A DNA stretch of 64,000 nucleotides, taken from Aminicella lysinilytica (GTDB taxonomy: Bacteria > Bacillota > Clostridia > Peptostreptococcales > Anaerovoracaceae). Positions within the stretch are counted from its first letter, which is position 1, and each line of letters begins with the position of its first letter. The notes under the pieces are model-generated. The model saw only the letters and a list, made by a program, of their open reading frames with translations, did not search any database and was not told the origin of the DNA. This document shows positions 43,738 to 52,838 of the stretch, one piece after another. The position numbers and the translations under genes were made by a program. The stretch covers positions 42,100 to 106,099 of the forward strand of contig NZ_SNXO01000001.1 in the NCBI RefSeq assembly GCF_004362975.1, written 5' to 3'.

Positions 43738-45819
43738 ATGAACCAGAACCTTGACTTTGGTATTAATAGAGTCCTGGAACCCCAGTATGTCCTGCCTGTA
43801 TCGGCCTGGAAACTGGACAACGGCAGGAAGATAATGCCCTTCGAGTTGAAAATCGCAGTCAATAAGATACATATAGAAGGAACCAGCTTCAAGCAGATAT
43901 GCCTGGAGGCCAACGATAACGATGAACGTATCAAACAGAAAATAATGGATATAGTTATCAGGCGTGGCAAACTGCATAACCCCGTAACAGACACGGGCGG
44001 TTTGTTCTGCGGTTTCATTACGGAGATCGGTGCTGAGTATCCAAACGATAAAGGCTTTGAAGTTGGAGACCGGGTAGTGTGCAACGCTTCCCTGACTTCC
44101 ATACCATTATATATAGACAAGGTCACAGCCATAGACCGGGCCTTCGGTCAGGTAGATGTTGAAGGCTACGCCATACTGTACCCTTTGGTACCGCTGGTGC
44201 GCAAACCCGAGGACGTGCCGATCAACCTGATGCTCTTTGCCCTGAACGAGTCAGGCACGCTTTTGAAAATCAGCAGCACTGCCGTTGGCAAGAAGAAATT
44301 CCTCGTAGTCGGCAATAACCAGCTGACAAACATTTTCTACGGATATGCCATCAAGAAAGTAGCCCGGGAGGATGCTGAAATCGTATGCCTCCTGGATAAG
44401 AAGGCCTACGCCGTCCTGAAGGGCAGTTCTATAGAAAAACTCATGACTGGCATTTTCACCGAGGTCAAACGGGTAGACATTCTTAAACCTTTGGAATGTC
44501 TGGCTGACCTGGATACCAAGGCACCCTTTGACCTATCGGTCAACTGCGCAGACATACCCGGCGCAGAGACCATAAACATCCTGGCAACCAAGAAAGGCGG
44601 CACGGTAGTCTTTGCCAACCTCATAAACAACTACAACATCGCTTTGTACATTACGGAGTCCATCTCCAGGCAGCTTGACATCAGATGCGCCGACGGCTAT
44701 GTGGAAGCCTACGATAAATTTGACATCGAGATCGTCAAGGAGCTTGCCCCTTACATAGAGTCAGCCGTTGAGACCAGCGAGCAGCTTGACGACGATCCGG
44801 CGTACCCGATCAACCGCCGCACCAGACTCCAGGAAGTCTCCGGACAGCGGAAGACCATGTTAGAAGATTTTGTTTGCGAAAGCAGAGCCATGGCGGCCGT
44901 CCTGGATGAGATCCTGACCGTGTCCAAGTACGACTGCAACGTGCTCATCACCGGCGAGACCGGCGTTGGCAAAGAAAAAGTCGCTAACATCATATACAAA
45001 AACAGCAACAGGAAGATGCAACCGTTTATCAAAGTAAACTGCGCGTCCATATCGCCGACACTGATCGAGGCGGAATTTTTCGGCTGTGAGAAGGGCGTGC
45101 TGTCCGGGGAGAACTCCAGCGAGCGCAAAGGGTACTTTGAGCTGGCGGACAACGGGGCTATCTTTTTGGATGATGTGGGGGAATTGTCTCAGGATATGCA
45201 GGCAAAGCTTCTGCGGGTCATACAGGATGGCGAGTTTTACAGGATGGGCGGGACGCTGCCTATCAAAACAAACGTGAGGATAATGTCGGCGACGAACCGC
45301 GACATTGAAGAACTCATAGAGGCCGGCGGTTTCAGGAGAGATCTCTATTACAGACTGAACGTAGTACGGATCAAGGTGCCGAGCCTGAAGGAAAGAGCGG
45401 GTGACATACCTGCTTTGGTCAACCACTTCCTTAAAATGTATGGCGGCAAGTTTGATATGAAGAGGACTATTGACAGGGATGCTGTGGAGTATTTGAAACA
45501 GTGCGACTGGCCGGGCAATATCAGAGAACTGGAAAATGTCGTTCAGAGGCTTATGATGTCTGCAAACAACGAGCAGATCACGTTGATAGATGTTATGAAG
45601 GAACTTCACGGAGACATTTTCGATTCATCGGCCATAGAGCCGCCTTTGGAAAATGAGAACCCGGACAAGGTCATGGACCTTGAAAAGATGGTGCAGAACT
45701 TTGAGAAAAATATTCTGAAGCATGCCTGCGAGGAGTACGGATCGACGCGAAAAATCGCGAAAGCCGTTGGCATAAGTCAGACACAGCTGGTACGGAAGAA
45801 GAAAAAATACAACTTGTAA
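43738..45819 (+). CDS. Kdd-like sensor domain fused to AAA+ and HTH: regulator of lysine fermentation
   Basis: 693 residues from ATG 43738 after AAAGGAG. Residues 1-345 align along their length with Kdd encoded just downstream (VLPVSAW, GGLFCGFITEIG, FEVGDRVV), but the nucleotide loop VLVIGGGGKSG of Kdd is FLVVGNNQLTN here. Residues 375-610 are a sigma-54-activator AAA+ domain: Walker A GETGVGKE at 406, Walker B FLDDVGEL near 477 and FRRDLYYRL near 531. The GAFTGA loop that touches sigma-54 is GVLSGE (453-458). Residues 660-693 form an Fis/TyrR-like HTH (STRKIAKAVGISQTQLVRK). It probably senses a lysine-pathway intermediate and controls kal and/or kdd-kam; the altered loop suggests a TyrR-like, sigma-70 mode. 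Confidence 0.9.
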   Translation: MNQNLDFGINRVLEPQYVLPVSAWKLDNGRKIMPFELKIAVNKIHIEGTSFKQICLEANDNDERIKQKIMDIVIRRGKLHNPVTDTGGLFCGFITEIGAEYPNDKGFEVGDRVVCNASLTSIPLYIDKVTAIDRAFGQVDVEGYAILYPLVPLVRKPEDVPINLMLFALNESGTLLKISSTAVGKKKFLVVGNNQLTNIFYGYAIKKVAREDAEIVCLLDKKAYAVLKGSSIEKLMTGIFTEVKRVDILKPLECLADLDTKAPFDLSVNCADIPGAETINILATKKGGTVVFANLINNYNIALYITESISRQLDIRCADGYVEAYDKFDIEIVKELAPYIESAVETSEQLDDDPAYPINRRTRLQEVSGQRKTMLEDFVCESRAMAAVLDEILTVSKYDCNVLITGETGVGKEKVANIIYKNSNRKMQPFIKVNCASISPTLIEAEFFGCEKGVLSGENSSERKGYFELADNGAIFLDDVGELSQDMQAKLLRVIQDGEFYRMGGTLPIKTNVRIMSATNRDIEELIEAGGFRRDLYYRLNVVRIKVPSLKERAGDIPALVNHFLKMYGGKFDMKRTIDRDAVEYLKQCDWPGNIRELENVVQRLMMSANNEQITLIDVMKELHGDIFDSSAIEPPLENENPDKVMDLEKMVQNFEKNILKHACEEYGSTRKIAKAVGISQTQLVRKKKKYNL

Positions 45820-45829
45820 TAAGGCGGGC

Positions 45830-45863
45830 AAGGCTATGAATCCATATAGGTTCATAGCCTTTT
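45830..45863 (+). terminator. Terminator of the regulator gene
   Basis: AAGGCTATGAA pairs perfectly with TTCATAGCCTT around TCCATATAGG, followed by TT. Confidence 0.85.
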
Positions 45864-45931
45864 AAGATTGAACATAAAACGGTTCACAATTGAGATTAGC
45901 AAAAATTTCACAAAGGAATTGTACTTAAATG

Positions 45932-45960
45932 TGGACATATAATTACCATAACACTATAAT
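45932..45960 (+). promoter_or_regulatory. Promoter of the kdd-kam operon
   Basis: TGGACA (45932-45937), 17 bp, TATAAT (45955-45960), 63 bp before kdd. A good sigma-70-type match. The same stretch also gives GG-N10-AC, one base off a sigma-54 -24/-12 element, so that reading is weaker. Confidence 0.7.
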
Positions 45961-46023
45961 TATATTTAGTCAGTAGTAAGCTTCGGCTTATAATTAATAT
46001 TATTTTTCTAGGAGGATACGATA

Positions 46024-47085
46024 ATGAAAAAAGGAAACCCATATGGAACTCACAGAGTAATTTCACCTAAAGGAGTTCTGCCACAGCCAGCAGACGTAAT
46101 CGACAACAACATGGAGATCTACGATAACGAAGTTAAAATCAACGTTAAGACTTTGAACATAGATTCAGCTTCATTCACAGAGATCGTTAAACAGTCAGTA
46201 GGCAAGAAGCCTACAGATGACCTTTCAGCAGACGAGATCCAGAAGATCAAGGATTGCATGATGGGAATCGTTGCCAAAGCTGGCAAGCATAAGAACCCAT
46301 GGACAGGTTCCGGCGGAATGCTTATCGGAACAGTTGAAGAAATCGGACCTAACTGGAAGGGCGACCTGAAGGTTGGAGACAAGATCGCAACACTGGTTTC
46401 ACTGTCATTGACACCGCTCGTAATCGATGAGATCCACGAGATGAGAGCTTCAATCGACCAGGTTGACATTACTGGACATGCTATCCTGTTCCAGAGCGGC
46501 ATCTATGCTAAGTTGCCTGATGATATGCCAGAAGGACTTGCTCTTTCAGCATTAGACGTAGCAGGAGCTCCTGCTCAGACAGCTAAACTCGTTCAGTCAG
46601 GACAGACTGTACTGGTTATCGGCGGCGGCGGAAAATCCGGACTTCTTTGCCTGTTCGAGGCTAAGAAGAGAGCTGGCGTTACAGGTAAGGTAATCTGCGC
46701 AGCAGGTTCACAGAAATCAGAAGACAGAGCAAGGAATCTTGATCTTGCTGACGAGTACTTCCACATTGATGCTACAGATGCAGTTGGAATGTATGACAAG
46801 ATCATGGAACTTACAGACGGACAGCTTTGCGACGTAGTTATCAACTGCGTAAACATCGAGAACACAGAGATGGCTTCAGTTCTTGCATGCAAGGATGACG
46901 GAGTTGTTTACTTCTTCTCAATGGCTACAAGCTTCACTAAGGCTGCTCTGGGTGCAGAGGGCGTTGGCAAAGACGTTAACATGATCATTGGTAACGGATA
47001 TTGCAAGGGCCATGCAGAGATCACACTTCAGTGCCTGAGAGATCATGACGGACTGAGAAAGTTGTTCCAGGAGATGTATGCATAA
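46024..47085 (+). CDS. kdd: L-erythro-3,5-diaminohexanoate dehydrogenase
   Basis: 353 residues. N-terminal KKGNPYGTHRVISPKGVLPQPAD is the family's conserved start; the Rossmann loop VIGGGGKSGLL lies near residue 200. It oxidises and deaminates 3,5-diaminohexanoate to 3-keto-5-aminohexanoate with NAD(P)+ in lysine fermentation. CTAGGAGG precedes the ATG. First gene of the kdd-kamABCDE operon; very regular codon use suggests strong expression. Confidence 0.95.
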   Translation: MKKGNPYGTHRVISPKGVLPQPADVIDNNMEIYDNEVKINVKTLNIDSASFTEIVKQSVGKKPTDDLSADEIQKIKDCMMGIVAKAGKHKNPWTGSGGMLIGTVEEIGPNWKGDLKVGDKIATLVSLSLTPLVIDEIHEMRASIDQVDITGHAILFQSGIYAKLPDDMPEGLALSALDVAGAPAQTAKLVQSGQTVLVIGGGGKSGLLCLFEAKKRAGVTGKVICAAGSQKSEDRARNLDLADEYFHIDATDAVGMYDKIMELTDGQLCDVVINCVNIENTEMASVLACKDDGVVYFFSMATSFTKAALGAEGVGKDVNMIIGNGYCKGHAEITLQCLRDHDGLRKLFQEMYA

Positions 47086-47234
47086 TTGATTTGCACACAG
47101 ATCTAGCAAGTTAATACCTATTGTAAAATAGCATGACTGACAGGGCTGCATGGGCGGCTCTGCTGGGCATGCATGAATATTCTTTAATATCATACAAAAT
47201 AAACAGTTTATTAGTAAACGATAGGAGATTTATT

Positions 47235-48506
47235 ATGGCAATTAGAAATTGGAAGGACATCCCTCTATTCAAGGATGTTACAGACGAGCAGTGGAACGAT
47301 TGGCATTGGCAGGTATCACACAGATTGTCCACAGTAGAGGACATTGCTGCAGTTGTAAACCTGACAGACCAGGAAAAAGCTGATATCGAAAAGGTAATGG
47401 GCGGATTCAGAGTTGGAATCACTCCTTACTACGCATCACTGATGGATCCTGATGATCCAAGAGATCCAGTAAGAATGCAGGCTGTTCCTACACTTGCTGA
47501 AATGCATAGATCAGAAGCTGATGATGCTGATCCACTTCATGAGGATTCAGATTCACCGGCACCTGGACTTACTCACAGATATCCTGACAGAGTATTGTTC
47601 CTGATCACAGACCAGTGCTCAATGTACTGCCGTCATTGCACCAGAAGAAGACTCGCAGGAGAAACTGATGGAGCAAGATCAAGAGAAGATATCGATGCAT
47701 GTATCGCATACATCAGGAAGACTCCTGAAGTTAGAGACGTACTGCTTTCAGGCGGAGACGCTCTTCTGGTTGAGGATGATACTCTCGAGTACATCATCAG
47801 CGAGCTGAGAAAGATCGATCACGTTGAGATCGTAAGACTCGGAACAAGGACTCCTGTAGTTATGCCACAGAGAATCACAGACGACTTGGTTAAGATGCTT
47901 GCTAAGTATCACCCAATCTGGCTGAATACTCACTTTAACCATCCTAAGGAAATGACACCGGATGCAGAAGCTGCTTTGAAGAAGCTGGCTGATGCTGGCA
48001 TCCCACTAGGCAACCAGTCAGTATTGCTCAGAGGAGTTAACGACTGCAAGCATATAATGAGAGACCTGGTTCATGTACTGGTTAAGAACAGAGTTAGACC
48101 TTACTACATCTACATCTGCGATCTGTCAGTTGGTATCGAGCACTTCAGAACATCAGTTGCTAAAGGAATCGAGATCATCGAGGGTCTGAGAGGTCATACT
48201 TCAGGATTCTGCGTACCTACATTCGTAGTTGACGCTCCTGGCGGTGGCGGAAAGACACCTGTACAGCCTCAGTACGTAATTTCAGAGACACCTGATAAGG
48301 TTATTCTGAGAAACTACGAGGGAGTTATTACTACTTATACTCAGCCTCGTCTGCCGGATCTTCCATGCCATTGCGATTATTGCACAGGCAAGAAGAAATA
48401 CGAGTACGAAGGCGTTTCAGCATTGGGCGAAGGACTTCAGATCAAGACGATCGAGCCTGCTCACATGGCTAGACACGAGAGAAATAAGAGGAATCAGAAT
48501 AGATAG
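47235..48506 (+). CDS. kamA: L-lysine 2,3-aminomutase
   Basis: 423 residues from ATG 47235 after ATAGGAGATT; upstream in-frame codons lack a ribosome site. Radical-SAM motif CSMYCRHC near residue 135 and the PLP lysine in PGGGGKTPVQP near residue 336 match the clostridial enzyme. The C-terminal CHCDYC cysteines bind zinc. It converts L-lysine to L-beta-lysine, the first step of the pathway. It is separated from kdd by 149 bp and from kamB by a stable hairpin. Confidence 0.97.
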   Translation: MAIRNWKDIPLFKDVTDEQWNDWHWQVSHRLSTVEDIAAVVNLTDQEKADIEKVMGGFRVGITPYYASLMDPDDPRDPVRMQAVPTLAEMHRSEADDADPLHEDSDSPAPGLTHRYPDRVLFLITDQCSMYCRHCTRRRLAGETDGARSREDIDACIAYIRKTPEVRDVLLSGGDALLVEDDTLEYIISELRKIDHVEIVRLGTRTPVVMPQRITDDLVKMLAKYHPIWLNTHFNHPKEMTPDAEAALKKLADAGIPLGNQSVLLRGVNDCKHIMRDLVHVLVKNRVRPYYIYICDLSVGIEHFRTSVAKGIEIIEGLRGHTSGFCVPTFVVDAPGGGGKTPVQPQYVISETPDKVILRNYEGVITTYTQPRLPDLPCHCDYCTGKKKYEYEGVSALGEGLQIKTIEPAHMARHERNKRNQNR

Positions 48507-48542
48507 GGAAACTGCTTAGGTAGCTACCTATAAGGTTATAGA

Positions 48543-48570
48543 CTATAGGGAGGCTTCGGTCTCCCTATAG
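48543..48570 (+). other. Stable UUCG hairpin between kamA and kamB
   Basis: CTATAGGGAG pairs with CTCCCTATAG, closed by GC-TTCG-GT, giving a 12-bp stem with a cUUCGg tetraloop and no T-run after it. Such hairpins usually protect a 3' end or set different expression levels within an operon rather than end transcription. Confidence 0.75.
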
Positions 48571-48591
48571 CCTCAATAAAAGGATATTGAC

Positions 48592-49611
48592 ATGGGCTTG
48601 CTTTACGATCTATCAACCAAATATAAAACCCTATCAATTGTCGGAATGGCCAAAAATGCTGGGAAAACCACGGCCCTGAACTATTTGATAGAAGAGGCCG
48701 ACGATGAAGGCATTACACTAGGCATCACATCAACAGGAAGAGACGGCGAAACGCTGGATCTGGTTACCGGAACGGATAAACCTAAGGTGTTTCTTTACGA
48801 GGACACTATCGTGTCCATACCATCGCAGCTTTACGATTTAGCTGAAGCTGGACTGGAAATAGTTGAAATGACTAAATTCGGAACAGCATTAGGCGATGTT
48901 TTGCTTTGCAGAGTATGCGAGAGCGGGTATGTTCAGATAGCCGGACCTGTTGCAACTGCTGAAACCAAGAAGATGTGCGGTAGGATGTTTGATATGGGGA
49001 CAGAACTGATTCTGATAGACGGGGCCATAGATAGAAAGTCCATTGCGTCACCGGACACTTCGGACGCCATTATACTTTCTACGGGAGCAGTGCTCTCGAG
49101 GAGTATCAAGAAGGTTGTGGAGGAGACCAGCCATGTAGTGAATCTGTATAATCTCCCTGTTCTTGAAGAGGGCAAGGTGAGAGATGAGATCGCTAAACAT
49201 AGTCATGAAAACAGAGTTATGCTCGTTGATGACAAGGGTAAGATCAATAAACTCAACCTGACTACGGGTCTCGGAGCCAGTCGGTTCATAGATGACGCTA
49301 TCAATGAGAATACCAGATATGTGTATATCCCGGGCGCGTTCACTAACAGCGTTATCGCTGATATAGAGCGCGACAAGCTGAAACAGGTCAAATTCATTCT
49401 GAAAGATCCTACGAGGATATTTATCAATGTTATGGACTGGAGACAGCTTGTTAAGAAGGGATTCATAGTCAGTGTCCTGAAGAACATAGAGATTGCGGCA
49501 GTGACCGTTAATCCATATGCGCCGAGCGGTTATTCTTTCGACCATGGAACGTTGAGGGATACGATGCAGGAGGCGCTTCCGGATATTCCGGTATTAGATG
49601 TAAGAATGTGA
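48592..49611 (+). CDS. kamB: KamB, P-loop protein of lysine fermentation clusters
   Basis: 339 residues. Walker A-like loop VGMAKNAGKTTALN near residue 19 indicates nucleotide binding; no enzymatic domain beyond the P-loop fold is recognised. In other lysine fermenters a gene of this type lies directly before kamC and the 5,6-aminomutase genes; its role has not been settled. A helper in assembling or reactivating the B12-dependent aminomutase is my inference from constant neighbourship. It is followed 14 bp later by kamC. Confidence 0.82.
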   Translation: MGLLYDLSTKYKTLSIVGMAKNAGKTTALNYLIEEADDEGITLGITSTGRDGETLDLVTGTDKPKVFLYEDTIVSIPSQLYDLAEAGLEIVEMTKFGTALGDVLLCRVCESGYVQIAGPVATAETKKMCGRMFDMGTELILIDGAIDRKSIASPDTSDAIILSTGAVLSRSIKKVVEETSHVVNLYNLPVLEEGKVRDEIAKHSHENRVMLVDDKGKINKLNLTTGLGASRFIDDAINENTRYVYIPGAFTNSVIADIERDKLKQVKFILKDPTRIFINVMDWRQLVKKGFIVSVLKNIEIAAVTVNPYAPSGYSFDHGTLRDTMQEALPDIPVLDVRM

Positions 49612-49625
49612 TTTAAGGAGCAGTT

Positions 49626-51269
49626 ATGAAACAAGGCGCTAATAGAAGACTGGCTAATGTAAAAACCAGGACTGAAACAGGGCTCGAGTATGTAATGCAG
49701 AATTTAGATCTGAATACGCCTTTCGGAAAGAAACTTCTTAAGGAGACTAAGCCCTTCTATCCCGGTCAGGAAGAAGAGCTGAGGGCCGAACTTGATAAAG
49801 TCGAGGGCATGATGACCTTCGTTAAAGCCAGCGAGAGACAAGTATCTAAGATGCAGGAAAATTTCATGATGATGAAAGACCTATCCTACACTTTGGAGCG
49901 CAGTCATAAGACTGCACTGTCAGTAGTTGAACTCTTCGAAGTGAAATCTCTGCTTTTGCAGATGAAAGACCTGGATAAAATATGTAAAGATCCGGATTGT
50001 GCAGTACCGAAGGAATATATTCTGGAGGATGTTGAGGAGCTGCTGGATTGTCTAGATCCAAGGAAAGACCGGCTTAACACTTTTTATATCTACGATGACT
50101 TTTCAGAAAAACTGGCAGAATCGCGAAAGAAGAAACATGAGCTTGAAATTTTAGTAAGGAAGGCTCAGAAGGCGAGGAAAGAGGAGATTCGAAAGGACTA
50201 TGGCATCGTGCTGACGCCTAAGTTTGACGTAATAATTTCCAAGTCCAGCGAAGAGTTGGAGAAAGCAAAGCAGATCAAGGATCTTGAGCAGGTCACAGAA
50301 GACTATATGTCAGTGACCTTCGAACTTGGCAAGTCTGAAGAAGTATTCGAACACGTCAAGGAAATAGAAGATGTCAACAGTGAAATCGAGGAGGAGGAAC
50401 TCGTTGTTCGGGAGGCTCTTTCCAAAAGAGTCGCCAAATACGATGAGATCCTGAGGAGCAACTGTGACAAAGTGGGAGCTTTGGATCTGGCCCTTGCGAA
50501 AGCTATTTATGGAATCAGGCATAATTGCGTTAAACCGGAAATAGTCCAAGAGCATATCGTTGAAATAGAAAACGGTAGACAACTGCAGGTAGAGGATATC
50601 CTCAATTCCAAGAAAAAAGAGTATTGCCCCGTAAGTATCAAACTGGCTGACGGTGTGACTTGTATCACGGGAGCGAATATGGGAGGGAAGACCATTTCAT
50701 TGAAACTGGCCGGTCTGGTACCTATACTTGCTCAGTACGGATTCTTTGTTCCGTGCACCAGGGCCAGAATAGGGCTTTCAAATTATATGCAGATACTGAT
50801 AGGCGACAGCCAGTCGGTGGAGAGAGGTCTTTCCAGTTTCGGTAGTGAAATGGAAGAGTTGAAGGAAATGCTGGACAACAGCATGGATAGAACTATCCTG
50901 CTCATTGATGAGATAGCCAGCGGGACGAATCCCGTTGAAGGATTGGCCTTGACCAAGAGCATAATAGATTATCTGAAAAAGAAAACATACATTTCGCTGA
51001 TAACCACTCATTTCGAGGCGGTTACAGAAGAGAAAGACATTGTGAATATGCAGGTTAGAGGTCTGGCAGATGCGGATTTCAGAAAGTTGGACAGCGAACT
51101 GCATATAGCAAACAGAAAAGAACGAATCAATATTATTTCCAGGTATATGGACTACAGACTCTATACCGTCACGGAAAACAGAGAAATACCCAAAGATGCT
51201 TTAAATATAGCAAAAATGCTCGGTCTCAGTGATGAGATCATAAATGGAGCAAAAAAATATATTGAATAA
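49626..51269 (+). CDS. kamC: KamC, MutS-like ATPase of lysine fermentation clusters
   Basis: 547 residues. A long helical/coiled-coil first half (residues 50-300) is followed by a MutS-type ABC ATPase: Walker A TGANMGGKTISLK near residue 348, LSSFGSEMEELKEML (signature region) near 402 and Walker B ILLIDEIASGTNP near 425, then TTHFEAVT. The mismatch-recognition domains of MutS1 are absent. It is paired with kamB in known kam clusters. DNA repair is unlikely given the setting; an ATP-driven reactivation of aminomutase is a reasonable but untested idea. Confidence 0.88.
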   Translation: MKQGANRRLANVKTRTETGLEYVMQNLDLNTPFGKKLLKETKPFYPGQEEELRAELDKVEGMMTFVKASERQVSKMQENFMMMKDLSYTLERSHKTALSVVELFEVKSLLLQMKDLDKICKDPDCAVPKEYILEDVEELLDCLDPRKDRLNTFYIYDDFSEKLAESRKKKHELEILVRKAQKARKEEIRKDYGIVLTPKFDVIISKSSEELEKAKQIKDLEQVTEDYMSVTFELGKSEEVFEHVKEIEDVNSEIEEEELVVREALSKRVAKYDEILRSNCDKVGALDLALAKAIYGIRHNCVKPEIVQEHIVEIENGRQLQVEDILNSKKKEYCPVSIKLADGVTCITGANMGGKTISLKLAGLVPILAQYGFFVPCTRARIGLSNYMQILIGDSQSVERGLSSFGSEMEELKEMLDNSMDRTILLIDEIASGTNPVEGLALTKSIIDYLKKKTYISLITTHFEAVTEEKDIVNMQVRGLADADFRKLDSELHIANRKERINIISRYMDYRLYTVTENREIPKDALNIAKMLGLSDEIINGAKKYIE

Positions 51270-51281
51270 GGAGATAGTAGG

Positions 51282-52838
51282 ATGAAAAGCAAATTAAACA
51301 TTGATCCTAAAATGGTCGATAGCGCCCGTAATCATGCGGCAAATATCGCCAAGGACATGCAGGAATTCATCGATGCGCATACTACAGTAAGCACAGAGAG
51401 AACGATCCTGAGGTTGTTGGGAGTTGATGGCATTGACGATGTTGAAACTCCGCTTCCAAATGTTGTTGTTGAACAGATCCAGGCAGCAGGCGGACTTCAG
51501 AGAGGTACAGCGTACTGGATGGGCAATGCAATGATCCAGACAGGACTTACGCCACAGGAAATCGCTGAAAAGGTTTCTGCAGGTGAGTTGGAAATCACCA
51601 AACTTGATACAGCATCTGCCAAAGATGCAGAAGCGGCAATAATGCCGGCTGTTCACGAGTCCCTTAAGAAAATCAAGGCTCAGACAGCTAAGAGAGATGA
51701 GTATCTGAAAACACTGGGCGAAGGCACCAAACCATATCTGTACGTAATCGTAGCCACAGGCAACATCTATGAGGACGTTGTTCAGGCTAAGGCAGCGGCC
51801 AGACAGGGAGCTGACGTAATAGCAGTTATCAGAACTACTGCACAGTCACTTCTTGACTATGTACCTTACGGACCTACAACTGAAGGCTTCGGCGGAACAT
51901 ACGCTACACAGGAGAACTTCAGGATCATGAGAAAAGGTCTTGACGAGGTAGGAGAAGAAGTTGGCAGATACATCAGAATCTGCAACTATTCATCAGGAAT
52001 GTGCATGCCGGAGATCGCAGCCATGGGAGCTCTTGAAAGACTTGACATGATGCTGAACGATGCTATATATGGTATTTTGTTCAGAGATATCAATATGCAG
52101 AGAACACTGGTAGACCAGTATATGAGCCGTGTAATCATCGGTTACTGCGGAATCATCTTCAACTCAGGCGAGGATAACTACCTGACTACAGATGACGCTT
52201 ATGAAGCAGCTCATACAGTTACAGCTTCACAGTTCATAAATGAACAGTTCGCAGTACTTGCAAACATTAAAGAAGAGCAGATGGGCCTTGGCCATGCCTT
52301 CGAGATGGATCCAATGACGAAGAACGGATTCCTTTATGAGTTGGCTCAGGCTATAATGGCTAAGGAAATATTCCCTAACGCCTGCCTGAAATACATGCCT
52401 CCAACCAAGTATATGACAGGTAATATTTTCAGAGGTCATATACAGGACGCTCTGTTCAATCTGGTTTCAGTTTGGTCAGGTCAGTCCATCCAGTTGCTGG
52501 GAATGATGACGGAGGCTATTCTGACACCGCATATGCAGGACAGATACCTGTCGATCGAGAACGCATCTTACATCTTTAATAACTGCAGAGATCTGGGAGA
52601 AGAAGTCGAATTCAAGAAAGACGGAATCATCCAGAAGAGAGCTCAGTTAGTACTTTCTAAGGCTAACGATCTCCTTGCAGATATCGAGAAGGAAGGCTTG
52701 TTCTCAACTATTGAGCAGGGCAAATTCGGCGGAGTCAAGAGACCTAAAGACGGTGGACATGGACTTGACGGAGTATGCGTCAAAGACGATCAGTACTTCA
52801 ACCCATTTATTCCACTAATGAAAGAAGGTGCAGAATAA
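51282..52838 (+). CDS. kamD: Beta-lysine 5,6-aminomutase, alpha subunit
   Basis: 518 residues; the large TIM-barrel subunit of the adenosylcobalamin- and PLP-dependent 5,6-aminomutase. Recognisable family runs are PLPNVVVEQIQAAGGL near residue 59, YVIVATGNIYEDVVQAKAAARQGADVI near 152 and RGHIQDALFN near 385. With KamE it moves the terminal amino group of beta-lysine (or D-lysine) from C6 to C5. AAGGAGATAG precedes the ATG. The stop codon overlaps the kamE start (TAATG), ensuring equal subunit amounts. Confidence 0.97.
   Translation: MKSKLNIDPKMVDSARNHAANIAKDMQEFIDAHTTVSTERTILRLLGVDGIDDVETPLPNVVVEQIQAAGGLQRGTAYWMGNAMIQTGLTPQEIAEKVSAGELEITKLDTASAKDAEAAIMPAVHESLKKIKAQTAKRDEYLKTLGEGTKPYLYVIVATGNIYEDVVQAKAAARQGADVIAVIRTTAQSLLDYVPYGPTTEGFGGTYATQENFRIMRKGLDEVGEEVGRYIRICNYSSGMCMPEIAAMGALERLDMMLNDAIYGILFRDINMQRTLVDQYMSRVIIGYCGIIFNSGEDNYLTTDDAYEAAHTVTASQFINEQFAVLANIKEEQMGLGHAFEMDPMTKNGFLYELAQAIMAKEIFPNACLKYMPPTKYMTGNIFRGHIQDALFNLVSVWSGQSIQLLGMMTEAILTPHMQDRYLSIENASYIFNNCRDLGEEVEFKKDGIIQKRAQLVLSKANDLLADIEKEGLFSTIEQGKFGGVKRPKDGGHGLDGVCVKDDQYFNPFIPLMKEGAE

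Noticed and set aside
45932..45948. Sigma-54 promoter upstream of kdd
   Set aside because: GG-N10-AC misses the essential GC, and a sigma-70 promoter with 17-bp spacing fits the same bases better.
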